The notes under the pieces: model-generated
Databases searched by the model: none
Told to the model about the DNA's origin: nothing
The model's input: only the letters and a program-made list of their open reading frames with translations
Position numbers and translations under genes: made by a program
Source: Chitinophaga sp. CB10
GTDB taxonomy: Bacteria; Bacteroidota; Bacteroidia; Chitinophagales; Chitinophagaceae
DNA length: 64,000 bases
Assembly: GCA_001870995.2 (NCBI GenBank)
Contig: MLAV02000001.1
Coordinates: 1-64,000, forward strand
Direction: 5' to 3'
Part shown: piece after piece, positions 1-7,313 of the stretch
How the letters are laid out: each line of letters begins with the position of its first letter
Position numbering within the stretch: position 1 is the first letter of the stretch

Positions 1-90
1 CAACCAATACGATTGCACAACATTTTTTATTTCATAATTATATACATATTTTTCATTATCATTTAAGTCGCCACTTTAATAGCACAACAC

Positions 91-475
91 GTTAAATAAC
101 AACCTCCTTTACAGGCGCTTTATTGATCACCCCGAAGGAGAATAAAAAAAGTTGGTTTCAGCATAGTACCTTTTTTGAGTTTTGCTGTTATATAAAATAA
201 CCGCATCCCGTCCAGGTACTTTAGTGATCAACCTGAAGGAGCAAAAAAAAAGTTGCTTTCGATCTAGTACCTTTTTGGAGTTTTGCTGTTATATAAATAA
301 CAACACCTGAATAGGTGCATTAGTGATCTACCTAAAGGAGAAAAAAAAGTTACTTCCCGCATAGTACCTTTTTTGAGTTTTGAAGTTATATAAATAACAA
401 CATCCTTTACGGGTACTTTAGTAATCAACCTAAAGAAGCGAAAATATAAAAAGTCATTTCCAACATAATGTAACA
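91..475. repeat. degenerate ~99-bp tandem repeat, about 3.5 copies
   Basis: Four unit starts are visible: 113 (aggcgctttattgatcac), 214 (aggtactttagtgatcaac), 313 (aggtgcattagtgatctac) and 411 (gggtactttagtaatcaac), spaced 101, 99 and 98 bp. Each unit carries a purine-rich block (gaaggag plus a run of A), then agtaccttttt-gagtttt and a tail like tataaataacaac. A partial tail (gttaaataacaac) before the first unit marks the left edge near 91. In the second unit aggtact (214-220) and agtacct (267-273) are inverted repeats. No CRISPR-like spacer structure and no recognisable protein. Confidence 0.8.
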
Positions 476-724
476 TTACACCAATTATCAAACCACCCGT
501 AACAGTACCACTAAATCCAAACCCGGTACCCGTTACGCCACAAAGTTCTTTGATGAATCCTCCTTCACAGGATATAAATATTTGTCTCAGCCATTGACAG
601 ACAAACGCTATGAAGTCATTAAATAAGATGGATCCCTTTAACCGTTCGCGGCCATCATCTTTCTTCATAGAAGATGACGGGTGATGTCTATCGCTCGTCT
701 TTCATCTAACTTAAAACCATTGTG
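476..724. other. AT-rich stretch without a convincing gene
   Basis: A minus-strand open frame (264-668) covers this stretch, but half of it lies inside the tandem repeat and its peptide has no recognisable domain or composition typical of the neighbours. I see no promoter box or RNA gene here. Confidence 0.4.
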
Positions 725-1122
725 TGTGGCAGCATGCTTTAAGGGTATGGCTTAAGGCGTTCAGCACAGGCCCCGAAAGGGGCCTCCCTTCCAAGGGACA
801 CCCAGCGGTATCAAATATTTGCAATTCTGAAAATGAGGGGATGCTGGAAACCCCGCCAGCTCCCCAAATTTCAGTCGCTCAACATCATTATAGGTCAAGT
901 TTCTTAACGCAGTACTTCCGAATCGGGATAGCCACGCCCCGACCCATTGCCGGACGTCCTTCAGTAAGATTAGTACCGCGATTCGTTGTGAAAAGGCAAC
1001 TCCCGATGAAGAAGTCGTTAAGACGCAAACCTCAACGCAGTTACGCTCCGCCAGTTTTTTGAGGGATTCTTGGACGGATGTAACTAACCTCTGAATAGCA
1101 GGTTTCTCAGAAACCTGCTATT
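725..1122. ncRNA. candidate structured non-coding RNA region (strand unresolved)
   Basis: The stretch contains closely packed stems. One is a 7-bp stem with a GAAA (GNRA) tetraloop at 768-785 (aggcccc/ggggcct). Another is a small cccttccaaggg hairpin near 787-798. A long imperfect hairpin at about 826-877 pairs CTGAAAAT with ATTTCAG, GGGG with CCCC and GCTGG with CCAGC. A 12-bp perfect hairpin closes the region at 1094-1122. GNRA loops and nested GC stems suggest RNA folding rather than protein coding. Against this, partly open frames exist on both strands: a plus frame at 724-1062, and a minus frame of about 115 codons from roughly 1100 to 762 that has no ATG. A decayed gene therefore cannot be excluded. 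I could not match it to RNase P, tmRNA, SRP or 6S RNA from memory. Confidence 0.35.
1094..1122. terminator. perfect 12-bp hairpin
   Basis: Left arm aatagcaggttt (1094-1105), loop ctcag, right arm aaacctgctatt (1111-1122). It lacks a strong T tract on either strand, so it may be the 3' end of a structured RNA rather than a classical intrinsic terminator. Confidence 0.5.
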
Positions 1123-1168
1123 TATAAAGCAGTATCCTTTCTTTTCTGCAAATAGCTTTTGTTTAAAC

Positions 1169-1379
1169 ATTAAGGTCACAACCCTTAATTTATTCAAAGT
1201 ACGCCAACACGTACTTTGCAAAAAGATCACGGGTGGGAATTCATTCCCACCCACCATTAAACAGGCCCCTGAAAATATTTTACATATTCAAGGCAACTTG
1301 AGATATGTATCCGTGAAACCACGGAAAGCTTGGGTTAACAAACAAATGAATATGGATAAAGCTGGATTCTTCCAGCTTT
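1169..1379. other. chain of short perfect hairpins in intergenic DNA
   Basis: Five separate stem-loops with unrelated sequences lie here. They are attaagg/ccttaat (1169-1189), caaagtacg/cgtactttg (1195-1218), gggtggga/tcccaccc (1231-1252), ccgtg/cacgg (1311-1324) and aaagctgga/tccagcttt (1358-1379, 4-nt loop). No ORF of interest. Taken with the hairpins at 1094 and 1391, seven stems fall in about 320 bp. Function not recognised. Confidence 0.6.
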
Positions 1380-1390
1380 GGTTATTCCGG

Positions 1391-1429
1391 CCCGTAGTGC
1401 GTCACAGCGCTACGGGTCTTTTTATCTTT
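1391..1429 (+). terminator. intrinsic terminator
   Basis: Ten-pair stem cccgtagtgc/gcgctacggg (one G-T pair) with loop gtcaca, followed by tctttttatcttt. It ends plus-strand transcription from the hairpin-rich region before the gene at 1487, which supports the view that the upstream stretch is transcribed on the plus strand. Confidence 0.75.
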
Positions 1430-1486
1430 AATGTTCGTAGGAAATAATTACCAACTTTCTTACCTTAATGCCACACACAAATTATT

Positions 1487-1990
1487 ATGAAATTAAACCG
1501 CGCTATGATCACCCTCATCATCTCCTTACTCTGCCTCGGCCTCATGGCCGGCCTCTTCTACGCATGGGCCGTTTCCGTTATGCCAGGCATCACCAAACTA
1601 AACGACCTGCAGTTCCTCTCCGCCATGCAAAGCATGAACAGGGCCATCCTCAACCCGCTCTTCCTCATTCCCTTCATCGGAACAGTTTTCCTCCTTCCAT
1701 ACGCCACCTGGCAACAAGCCAGCCAGCCGGCATTCTATTACCTGCTCGCGGCGTCTGTACTCTACATAGCAGGCGTATTCGGTGTTACCATCACCGGCAA
1801 CGTACCGCTCAATGAATCCCTCGATAAACTAAACCTGGTAAATGCGACAGCCGAAGCGCTGGCCGAGCAGAGAAAATTATTCGAAAAGCCCTGGGTTAAC
1901 CTGCATAACATCCGCACCATCTGCGGCGTGCTTGCTTTTGCCTGCGGCCTGATAGGGCTTTACCAGGCCGCTGCAAATAACTGCAAATAA
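1487..1990 (+). CDS. DUF1772 (anthrone-oxygenase-like) membrane protein
   Basis: A 167-residue integral membrane protein with about four hydrophobic segments: residues ~7-30, ~53-72, ~82-103 and ~143-162. The third is followed by the motif ITGNVPLN typical of the DUF1772 family, and a hydrophilic stretch with NLVNATAEAL separates it from the last segment. Length fits the family. The family is named after fungal anthrone oxygenases, but bacterial members mostly have no assigned reaction, so function is open. The stop codon lies inside an AT-rich tandem repeat (1971 onward), and the last residues (AANNCK) are encoded by the first repeat units, so the original C-terminus may have been altered. 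The gene converges on the AraC-type regulator at 2124. Confidence 0.8.
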   Translation: MKLNRAMITLIISLLCLGLMAGLFYAWAVSVMPGITKLNDLQFLSAMQSMNRAILNPLFLIPFIGTVFLLPYATWQQASQPAFYYLLAASVLYIAGVFGVTITGNVPLNESLDKLNLVNATAEALAEQRKLFEKPWVNLHNIRTICGVLAFACGLIGLYQAAANNCK

Positions 1991-2106
1991 ATAACTGCAA
2001 ATAAATAACTGCAAATAAATAAATAACTACGACTAAATAACTAAATAACCACAAATAAATAACTACAACTAAATAATCGCAATTAAATAACTACACCTAA
2101 ATAACA
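1971..2106. repeat. AT-rich microsatellite-like tandem repeat
   Basis: Degenerate units of about 7-14 bp built on aaataa(ataa)ctgc, drifting to ctacaac and taaataac variants. It starts inside the 3' end of the DUF1772 gene and fills the gap to the convergent gene. The repeat contains TAA in several frames, so it can act as a multi-frame stop. It is followed at about 2127-2147 by a GCC-type triplet run encoding a poly-Ala tail of the next gene. Confidence 0.85.
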
Positions 2107-2123
2107 TATCAGCCTTCGCCCCC

Positions 2124-3116
2124 TCACACCGCCGCCGCCGCCGCAGCCGTCTTATTATACTTATTCCTGTACTCAATAGGCGATAACCCCGTCACCTTCC
2201 TGAATATCGTCCTAAACGCCTTAATATCCGCATACCCCACATCATACATCACCTCGCTGATATTCTTCCGGCTGCTCTCAAAACTCTTCTTCGCCACCTC
2301 TATCTTCACACGCTGGATATACTCCGTCACCGTGTTACTGGTCGCTTTCTTAAACCGCCGTTCCAGGCTGCGCCGGCCCAACGCCAGCATGTTCGCCAGC
2401 TGATCCACCGTTACCCGGTCCTGGAAGTTCTGTTCAATGAACTCCTGCGCTTTGCGTACCGGCTCGTCCTCGTGTGACTTCTGACCCTGGAACATAATAA
2501 ACGGCGACTGGCTATCCTTATCAATATCAATCATGAAAGTCTTAGCCACCACAATCGCAACCTCCCTGCCGGCATATTTCTCCACCAGGTACAATAGCAA
2601 ATTCAAATACGAATAAGCGCCGCCACTGGTATAAATACCTTCCTCCTCCGTTAAAATCCGCTCGTCAACGACATCCACCGTCGGATACATCGCCCTGAAC
2701 TCATTCACTGAGGCCCAATGCGTCGCGCAACGCTTGCCGTCCAGCAAGCCCGTGCCCGCCAGGAAAAACGCGCCAATGCAATAACTGATCAGCTCAGCGC
2801 CCTTCGCATACTGCTCCTGTATCCAGGGTATAAACTCCTTGTTCAGTCGCAACGCCTCCCGCGGATCCTGATGCATGGCGGGAATAATGATCATATCCGT
2901 TTTCTTCACCTGAGATACCAGTGAATCGGGTTGAATGGTAAACAAACCATTTCGTTGGGTTGATAATGCGGATATCCCCACAAAGTGTACATCAAAAATA
3001 GGATCGCGGTCCATGCGCTTTAAGATGGTGTTCACTTCTGTTAAAATATGCCAGGTTCCTTCTATATTCGATAAACTGCTGGCGCCAAATGGGATCAAAA
3101 TGGATACGTGTTTCAT
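2124..3116 (-). CDS. GlxA-family AraC-type transcriptional regulator
   Basis: A 330-residue regulator. Residues ~1-190 form a DJ-1/PfpI-like domain with the cysteine motif SYCIGAFFLA (Cys113) and the following GLLDGKRCATHW typical of GlxA regulators. Residues ~220-320 form an AraC/XylS DNA-binding domain with two helix-turn-helix motifs (VDQLANMLALGRRSLERRF and ISEVMYDVGY). Such proteins are cytoplasmic and are thought to bind a small ligand in the N-domain. The C-terminus is an unusual poly-alanine tail encoded by a GCC repeat. It is transcribed divergently from the RibD-like reductase at 3228 across about 110 bp, so it may control that gene; that is inference. Confidence 0.88.
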   Translation of the reverse strand: MKHVSILIPFGASSLSNIEGTWHILTEVNTILKRMDRDPIFDVHFVGISALSTQRNGLFTIQPDSLVSQVKKTDMIIIPAMHQDPREALRLNKEFIPWIQEQYAKGAELISYCIGAFFLAGTGLLDGKRCATHWASVNEFRAMYPTVDVVDERILTEEEGIYTSGGAYSYLNLLLYLVEKYAGREVAIVVAKTFMIDIDKDSQSPFIMFQGQKSHEDEPVRKAQEFIEQNFQDRVTVDQLANMLALGRRSLERRFKKATSNTVTEYIQRVKIEVAKKSFESSRKNISEVMYDVGYADIKAFRTIFRKVTGLSPIEYRNKYNKTAAAAAAV

Positions 3117-3179
3117 ACGCTAAAGTTAGGAAATAAAATTGTCGGGATCAACCCGTGCAAATGTCGCAAACCCTCCCCA

Positions 3180-3207
3180 ATTGTAAGTTATAACATCATT
3201 AGATTTG
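3180..3207 (+). promoter_or_regulatory. Bacteroidota-type promoter for the RibD-like gene
   Basis: A TAGATTTG box at 3200-3207 fits the -7 consensus TAnnTTTG, and a TTG about 16 bp upstream (3181-3183) can serve as the -33 element. It lies 20 bp before the ATG at 3228, which supports that start over the upstream in-frame ATG at 3108. Confidence 0.6.
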
Positions 3208-3227
3208 TATCGACTAATTCTTTATTC

Positions 3228-3818
3228 ATGCGAAAAGTTGTTGCACTGGCATTTGTGACCCTGGATGGTTTTACTACCGGCCCCAATGGTGAAACCGATT
3301 GGCAGCTGCATAACTTTAACGAAGAAATCGGAGAGTATATTTTCGAATCATATGAAGATACGGACCTGCTCCTCCTCGGCAGGTACACCTACCAGCAGTT
3401 CGCCGCCTACTGGCACCACCAGTATAATAAGAACCCCGAAGCGGCCCGCATGAATAATACCCATAAAATCGTTTTCTCCACCACCCTCACAGAAGCCACC
3501 TGGCATAATACCCGACTCATCTCCTCCAATATCGTACAGGAGGTGAACGCCCTGAAGCGACAACGGGGCAAAAACATCGCGATCGTCGCAAGCGCCGGCC
3601 TTATCCAAAGTTTCACTAACCTCGGACTCATCGATGAATACCGCCTCCTGATCTACCCGGTCATCCTCAGCAATGGCCGGCGGCTCCTCAGCAACATCCA
3701 GCAAACGCAGCAATTGGAGTTTATCCGTTCCCGTATCTTCAGCAACGGCGTCATGCTGGCGATATACCAACCCGTCCGCGAAGCCTGCATCTTCACCATG
3801 CTCTCCGCCGCCTTATAA
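3228..3818 (+). CDS. RibD C-terminal / dihydrofolate-reductase-like protein
   Basis: A 196-residue cytoplasmic protein of the RibD_C (DHFR-like) family. Visible signatures are the N-terminal strand with TLDGFTTGPNGETDW, LLLGRYTYQQFAAYW, the central KIVFSTTL, a SAGLIQSF loop and GLIDEYRLLIYPVIL. These are the usual nucleotide- and substrate-pocket elements. The family reduces pteridine- or pyrimidine-like substrates with NAD(P)H, but stand-alone members are mostly uncharacterised. The start is set at 3228 because the family N-terminus (MRKVVALAF) begins there and a promoter box lies just upstream. It sits between two GlxA-type regulators. Confidence 0.85.
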   Translation: MRKVVALAFVTLDGFTTGPNGETDWQLHNFNEEIGEYIFESYEDTDLLLLGRYTYQQFAAYWHHQYNKNPEAARMNNTHKIVFSTTLTEATWHNTRLISSNIVQEVNALKRQRGKNIAIVASAGLIQSFTNLGLIDEYRLLIYPVILSNGRRLLSNIQQTQQLEFIRSRIFSNGVMLAIYQPVREACIFTMLSAAL

Positions 3819-4120
3819 ATAAGGCCCGGAAGAGGGTCCAATGCTGCATTTTTGCAATTGCTATTATTTTTTAGGGGGAAAAATTAGTGCTGCCACTCCT
3901 TACCCTCCCGTCCAAACCCACCCTGGCACTACGCCGCGCGCACATGGCCGGCAGCCTCCCTTACGCGCCCAACATCCCCGAGGGAGTTACGCAGTGATAT
4001 CCGGTACCGGTATGATAACAAGCCACAGCCCATAACCCCGCTTGGCAGAATCTGTATAATTTTTGTCATTGCGGACACCCACTTCCTGCCGTACTTTTGA
4101 ACTGTCAAATCAACCCGCAT
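3819..4120. other. intergenic region before the second GlxA regulator
   Basis: About 300 bp with no convincing gene. Short open frames exist but have low-complexity proline-rich translations without family resemblance. A tataatttttg sequence at 4055-4065 resembles a -7 box with one extra base and could drive the gene at 4121. Confidence 0.4.
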
Positions 4121-5122
4121 ATGACCCAGCAACGGAAATTAGTCGTAATAGCAGTACTCCCCGGCAGTCGCCTGCTCACCATGGCCGGACCCGCAGATGT
4201 ATTCTCTTTCGCGCAATCAATGCTGGGGGCTCAAAAGGGACCTCATTACCAATCGTATGAAGTGTTGATCGCCGGCGCGGTCCCCGGGAACCGCATCCCT
4301 ATGAACAGCGCCGCCGACCTCCTCGTCACCACATCTCTCCCTGATATAAAAAGACCCATAGATACCCTCATCATTACCGGGCATAACCTCCCGGAAGATG
4401 ATGCGGATACCGCCCGCTTTTACCGCTGGCTGCAACGCAAGGCCCCCGGCATCCGCCGCGTAGCCGCCGTATGCGTGGCCACGTACGTGCTGGCAAAAGC
4501 CGGCCTCCTGCGGAATAAACGCGCCACCACCCACTGGGAACGGTATGATCATTTCCAGCAAACCTTCCCCGACATAAAAGTGGATACAACGCCTTTCTAT
4601 ATCAAAGACGGAAATATCTATACGGCAGGCGGCGTCACATCCGGACTGGACCTCTCGCTCGCCATGGTGGAAGAAGATTACGGCCGCGACCTCGCCCTGC
4701 AGATCGCCCGCAAACTCGTCATCCACCTCAAACGCCCCGGCAACCAGAAACAGTTCGGCAGCCTGCTGCCGGAATATGAACTGAACAGTAAGCTGGTACT
4801 GCTGCTGCGCCCATGGATCATGGAGCATATCGCGGAAGACCTCCCCGTAGAACGCCTCGCCGCAGAGGCGCATATGAGCGCCCGCAACTTCGCCCGCGTG
4901 TTCCTCAAAGAAACCGGTTTTACACCGGCAAAATTCATCGAAAAACTACGGGTGGAACTGGCCCGGAACTACCTCGAAAACAGTAGCCTGGGCCTGGAAG
5001 AAATAGCGCTCAGGTGCGGCCTCGGCGGCCTCGTATCCATGCGCCGCACCTTCCTGCGGCACCTGGAAATGTCGCCCGGCACCTACCGCAGCACCTTCCG
5101 GACAGTTTTGCCGACTGACTGA
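4121..5122 (+). CDS. GlxA-family AraC-type transcriptional regulator
   Basis: A 333-residue regulator with the same two-domain plan as the gene at 2124. A DJ-1/PfpI-like domain carries AAVCVATYVLAKAGLL (Cys118) and RATTHWERYDHF. An AraC DNA-binding domain at about residues 225-325 contains VERLAAEAHMSARNFARVF and LEEIALRCGLG. The start at 4121 (MTQQRKLVVIAVL) is preferred over the in-frame ATG at 4097 because the DJ-1 fold begins with the KLVVIAVL strand. It ends 25 bp before the GAPDH gene on the same strand, so the two are probably co-transcribed. Ligand and targets are unknown. Confidence 0.87.
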   Translation: MTQQRKLVVIAVLPGSRLLTMAGPADVFSFAQSMLGAQKGPHYQSYEVLIAGAVPGNRIPMNSAADLLVTTSLPDIKRPIDTLIITGHNLPEDDADTARFYRWLQRKAPGIRRVAAVCVATYVLAKAGLLRNKRATTHWERYDHFQQTFPDIKVDTTPFYIKDGNIYTAGGVTSGLDLSLAMVEEDYGRDLALQIARKLVIHLKRPGNQKQFGSLLPEYELNSKLVLLLRPWIMEHIAEDLPVERLAAEAHMSARNFARVFLKETGFTPAKFIEKLRVELARNYLENSSLGLEEIALRCGLGGLVSMRRTFLRHLEMSPGTYRSTFRTVLPTD

Positions 5123-5147
5123 TTAATGAACCTATAAACGATAGATT

Positions 5148-6128
5148 ATGAAAATAGCCATCAATGGATTCGGACGCATAGGAAGAATGACCATGAGAGC
5201 CCTGCTGTCCCAACCGGGCGCAGAAGTACTTGCCATCAACGACCTGGCCGATATCGCCACACTGGCCCACCTCTTCAAATTCGACTCCGCGCATGGTAAG
5301 TTCGAAGGCACGGTTACTACCAATGGTAACCACCTCGTGATAAACGGACAATCCATCCGCCTCGTCAACGAACGTAATCCCGAAAACCTGCCCTGGAAAG
5401 AACTGGACATAGATGTAGTCGTAGAGTCTACCGGCCGTTTTACCGCACGTGACCAGGCCGCCGCGCACCTGACCGCCGGCGCTAAAAAAGTCCTGATCAC
5501 CGCGCCGGCATCCGGCGGCGTAAAAACCATCGTGGATGGAGTGAACAATCACATCATCACACCGGAAGACACTATCCTGTCCACCGCTTCCTGTACCACC
5601 AACTGCATCGCGCCGGTGCTGCACGTACTGGATACCGCCTATGGCGTGGAATCCGGCTATATGACTACCATACACGCCTACACGATGGATCAGATGCTGC
5701 AGGATGGCCCGCACCGCGATCTTCGCCGCGCCCGCGCCGCCGCACAGTCCATCATCCCCACCAGCACCGGCGCCGCCAAAGCCATAGGAGAGGTGCTGCC
5801 TAATCTCAAAGGCCGCCTCGATGGCCACTCCTTCCGCGTACCCGTGATCGACGGATCCATCGCCGAACTCACGCTGAACCTCCGCAAGGCCGCCACCGTG
5901 GAACAAATCAACGCCCTCCTCCAGCAACAGGCCGAAGGGGAACTCAAAGGTATCCTGGAATACACCGCCGAACCCCTCGTGTCCTCCGATATCATCGGCA
6001 ATACCCATTCCTCCATTGTAGACAGCCAGCTGACCCGCGTCATCGGTAATACCGTGAAAGTGGCTGCCTGGTACGATAATGAAGTAGGCATCTCCAACAG
6101 GATCGCCGCCCTCGTAACTGCGCTTTAG
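5148..6128 (+). CDS. gap: glyceraldehyde-3-phosphate dehydrogenase, type I
   Basis: A 326-residue cytoplasmic enzyme that oxidises glyceraldehyde 3-phosphate to 1,3-bisphosphoglycerate with NAD. It has the N-terminal Rossmann motif INGFGRIGR, Asp32 in AINDL (favours NAD), the catalytic SCTTNC with Cys149, and His176 in TTIHAYT. A C-terminal WYDNE motif is present. Odd point: the usual WYDNEWGYSNR is WYDNEVGISNR here, so this may be a secondary GAPDH rather than the main glycolytic copy. It follows a GlxA-type regulator by 25 bp and ends at a strong hairpin, so it may belong to a small regulated unit. Confidence 0.93.
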   Translation: MKIAINGFGRIGRMTMRALLSQPGAEVLAINDLADIATLAHLFKFDSAHGKFEGTVTTNGNHLVINGQSIRLVNERNPENLPWKELDIDVVVESTGRFTARDQAAAHLTAGAKKVLITAPASGGVKTIVDGVNNHIITPEDTILSTASCTTNCIAPVLHVLDTAYGVESGYMTTIHAYTMDQMLQDGPHRDLRRARAAAQSIIPTSTGAAKAIGEVLPNLKGRLDGHSFRVPVIDGSIAELTLNLRKAATVEQINALLQQQAEGELKGILEYTAEPLVSSDIIGNTHSSIVDSQLTRVIGNTVKVAAWYDNEVGISNRIAALVTAL

Positions 6129-6135
6129 TCGAATA

Positions 6136-6163
6136 AAGGTGTATCCTTAACCGGATACACCTT
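6136..6163 (+). terminator. hairpin terminator after gap
   Basis: Eleven-bp perfect stem aaggtgtatcc/ggatacacctt with loop ttaacc, 8 bp after the gap stop codon. The T tract is weak (cttata). Confidence 0.7.
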
Positions 6164-6216
6164 ATAATAAAATCACAGCTCCATGCGTTTAACATAGTAA
6201 TTTTTACTATTTGTTA

Positions 6217-6224
6217 TATATTTG
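6217..6224 (+). promoter_or_regulatory. -7 promoter box (TATATTTG)
   Basis: Exact match to TAnnTTTG, 31 bp before the ATG at 6256, within a very AT-rich stretch that follows the gap terminator. It indicates that the lipoprotein gene has its own promoter. Confidence 0.55.
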
Positions 6225-6255
6225 CATATCATAATTCGACAAACCCTTGTTATCC

Positions 6256-7164
6256 ATGAAGATAATTTCCCGATACCTGGTGATATGCCTGGCCATACTT
6301 TGCTGGGGCTGTAGCGCAGAAATGGTAAGAGATGGCAGCTTTAATCTGAACCCGAACGAGTACCAGAATGCCAGCGGTACCCTCAAAGGCAGCGATAACC
6401 AATGTTTACAAACAGCGATTACCGGAACCTTTGCCACCAAAGACGCGCAAACCGGCGCCGCCTACATCATCGCCAATGTGAATGTACTGGTACCCGGTAA
6501 ATATGCCATTTCTACCGATAAGCAGAATGGCGTCACCTTTGCCGCATCCGGTCAGTTTACCGCCACCGGTATCCAGCAAATCAAACTGCTGCCCATCGGC
6601 GTGTTCGAGCAGGCCATCATCACCAACTATACGCTTACCTTCGGCAATACTTCCTGCCCATTATCGATCAATGTAGTGGAAGGTACCGGTACCGGCAATC
6701 CCGGCACTGGTAATCCGGGAACAGGTAATCCCGGCACGGGCAACCCCGGTACTTCCGCCGGTTCTTTCAACCTCACCATCAATGGCAAAACCTACAACGC
6801 CCTGGTAGCCACTTTCGATATTGATACAGATGGCGGGGTAGTAAGCATCATCGGCGCAGGAGTAAATACCAGTACCCAGGATGGTTACGTGCTGGAACTT
6901 TCTTTGCCGCTGACAAATAACACCGTCGCAGTGCAAACGTATAAGTCCACCGATTACGGCCCCCGTTGCGCTTTCGCCATCAGCGGTGCCGCTAACGGCA
7001 ACGTACTGTATCAAACGCAGTCGGCCAACGGCGCTGTTACCACCTACCAGGTGACCGCCTTTAGCGCTACCCAGCTGAATATCACCGTGAGCGGCCAAAC
7101 CGTTGCTGCGGATGGTAGTAAGGTGAACATCTCCGGTACGATTTCGGCGGTGCCGTTGCGGTAA
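6256..7164 (+). CDS. hypothetical lipoprotein with GTGNP linker
   Basis: A 302-residue predicted lipoprotein: signal peptide MKIISRYLVICLAILCWGCS with Cys19 in a lipobox-like WGCS. Residues ~20-143 form a beta-rich first domain ending in a Cys-containing strand (NTSCPLSINVVEG). Residues ~146-165 are four GTGNP repeats, a flexible linker. Residues ~170-302 form a second beta-rich domain (SFNLTINGKTYNALVATFD) seen in various Bacteroidota secreted proteins. I do not recognise a function. The gene is monocistronic, with a promoter box upstream and a strong terminator downstream. The start is at 6256; an in-frame TTG at 6247 is not needed. Confidence 0.75.
   Translation: MKIISRYLVICLAILCWGCSAEMVRDGSFNLNPNEYQNASGTLKGSDNQCLQTAITGTFATKDAQTGAAYIIANVNVLVPGKYAISTDKQNGVTFAASGQFTATGIQQIKLLPIGVFEQAIITNYTLTFGNTSCPLSINVVEGTGTGNPGTGNPGTGNPGTGNPGTSAGSFNLTINGKTYNALVATFDIDTDGGVVSIIGAGVNTSTQDGYVLELSLPLTNNTVAVQTYKSTDYGPRCAFAISGAANGNVLYQTQSANGAVTTYQVTAFSATQLNITVSGQTVAADGSKVNISGTISAVPLR
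6688..6747 (+). repeat. 15-bp coding minisatellite (GTGNP x4)
   Basis: Four in-frame 15-bp units encoding Gly-Thr-Gly-Asn-Pro, with synonymous differences between units (ggtaccggcaatccc, ggcactggtaatccg, ggaacaggtaatccc, ggcacgggcaacccc). It is an inter-domain linker whose copy number could vary between strains. Confidence 0.9.
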
Positions 7165-7193
7165 TACCACGAGCATAACTAAATAAATATTTT

Positions 7194-7229
7194 AAAACGG
7201 GTGATGCCTGCAGGCATCGCCCGTTTTTT
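7194..7229 (+). terminator. strong intrinsic terminator
   Basis: Long near-perfect inverted repeat aaaacgggtgatgcctg/caggcatcgcccgtttt followed by T residues. It ends the lipoprotein gene. Confidence 0.9.
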
Positions 7230-7313
7230 ATTTAACCAACTGCCACCCGTTAAAATTTCCGCCGCAACCGAATTACAACTATTTTCTTTATCTTAAATCA
7301 AACTTCCTATGTT

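Noticed and set aside
91..475. CRISPR or attachment-site array
   Set aside because: The unit length (~99 bp) and degenerate whole-unit similarity do not fit repeat-spacer structure; no integrase nearby.
264..668. 134-codon minus-strand ORF
   Set aside because: It runs through the tandem repeat, has no recognisable domain and no promoter or neighbour context.
724..1062. 112-codon plus-strand ORF (and a longer minus-strand frame without ATG)
   Set aside because: Overlaps strong RNA-like stems. Composition is rich in Pro/Arg/Ser without family resemblance. Kept only as an RNA candidate.
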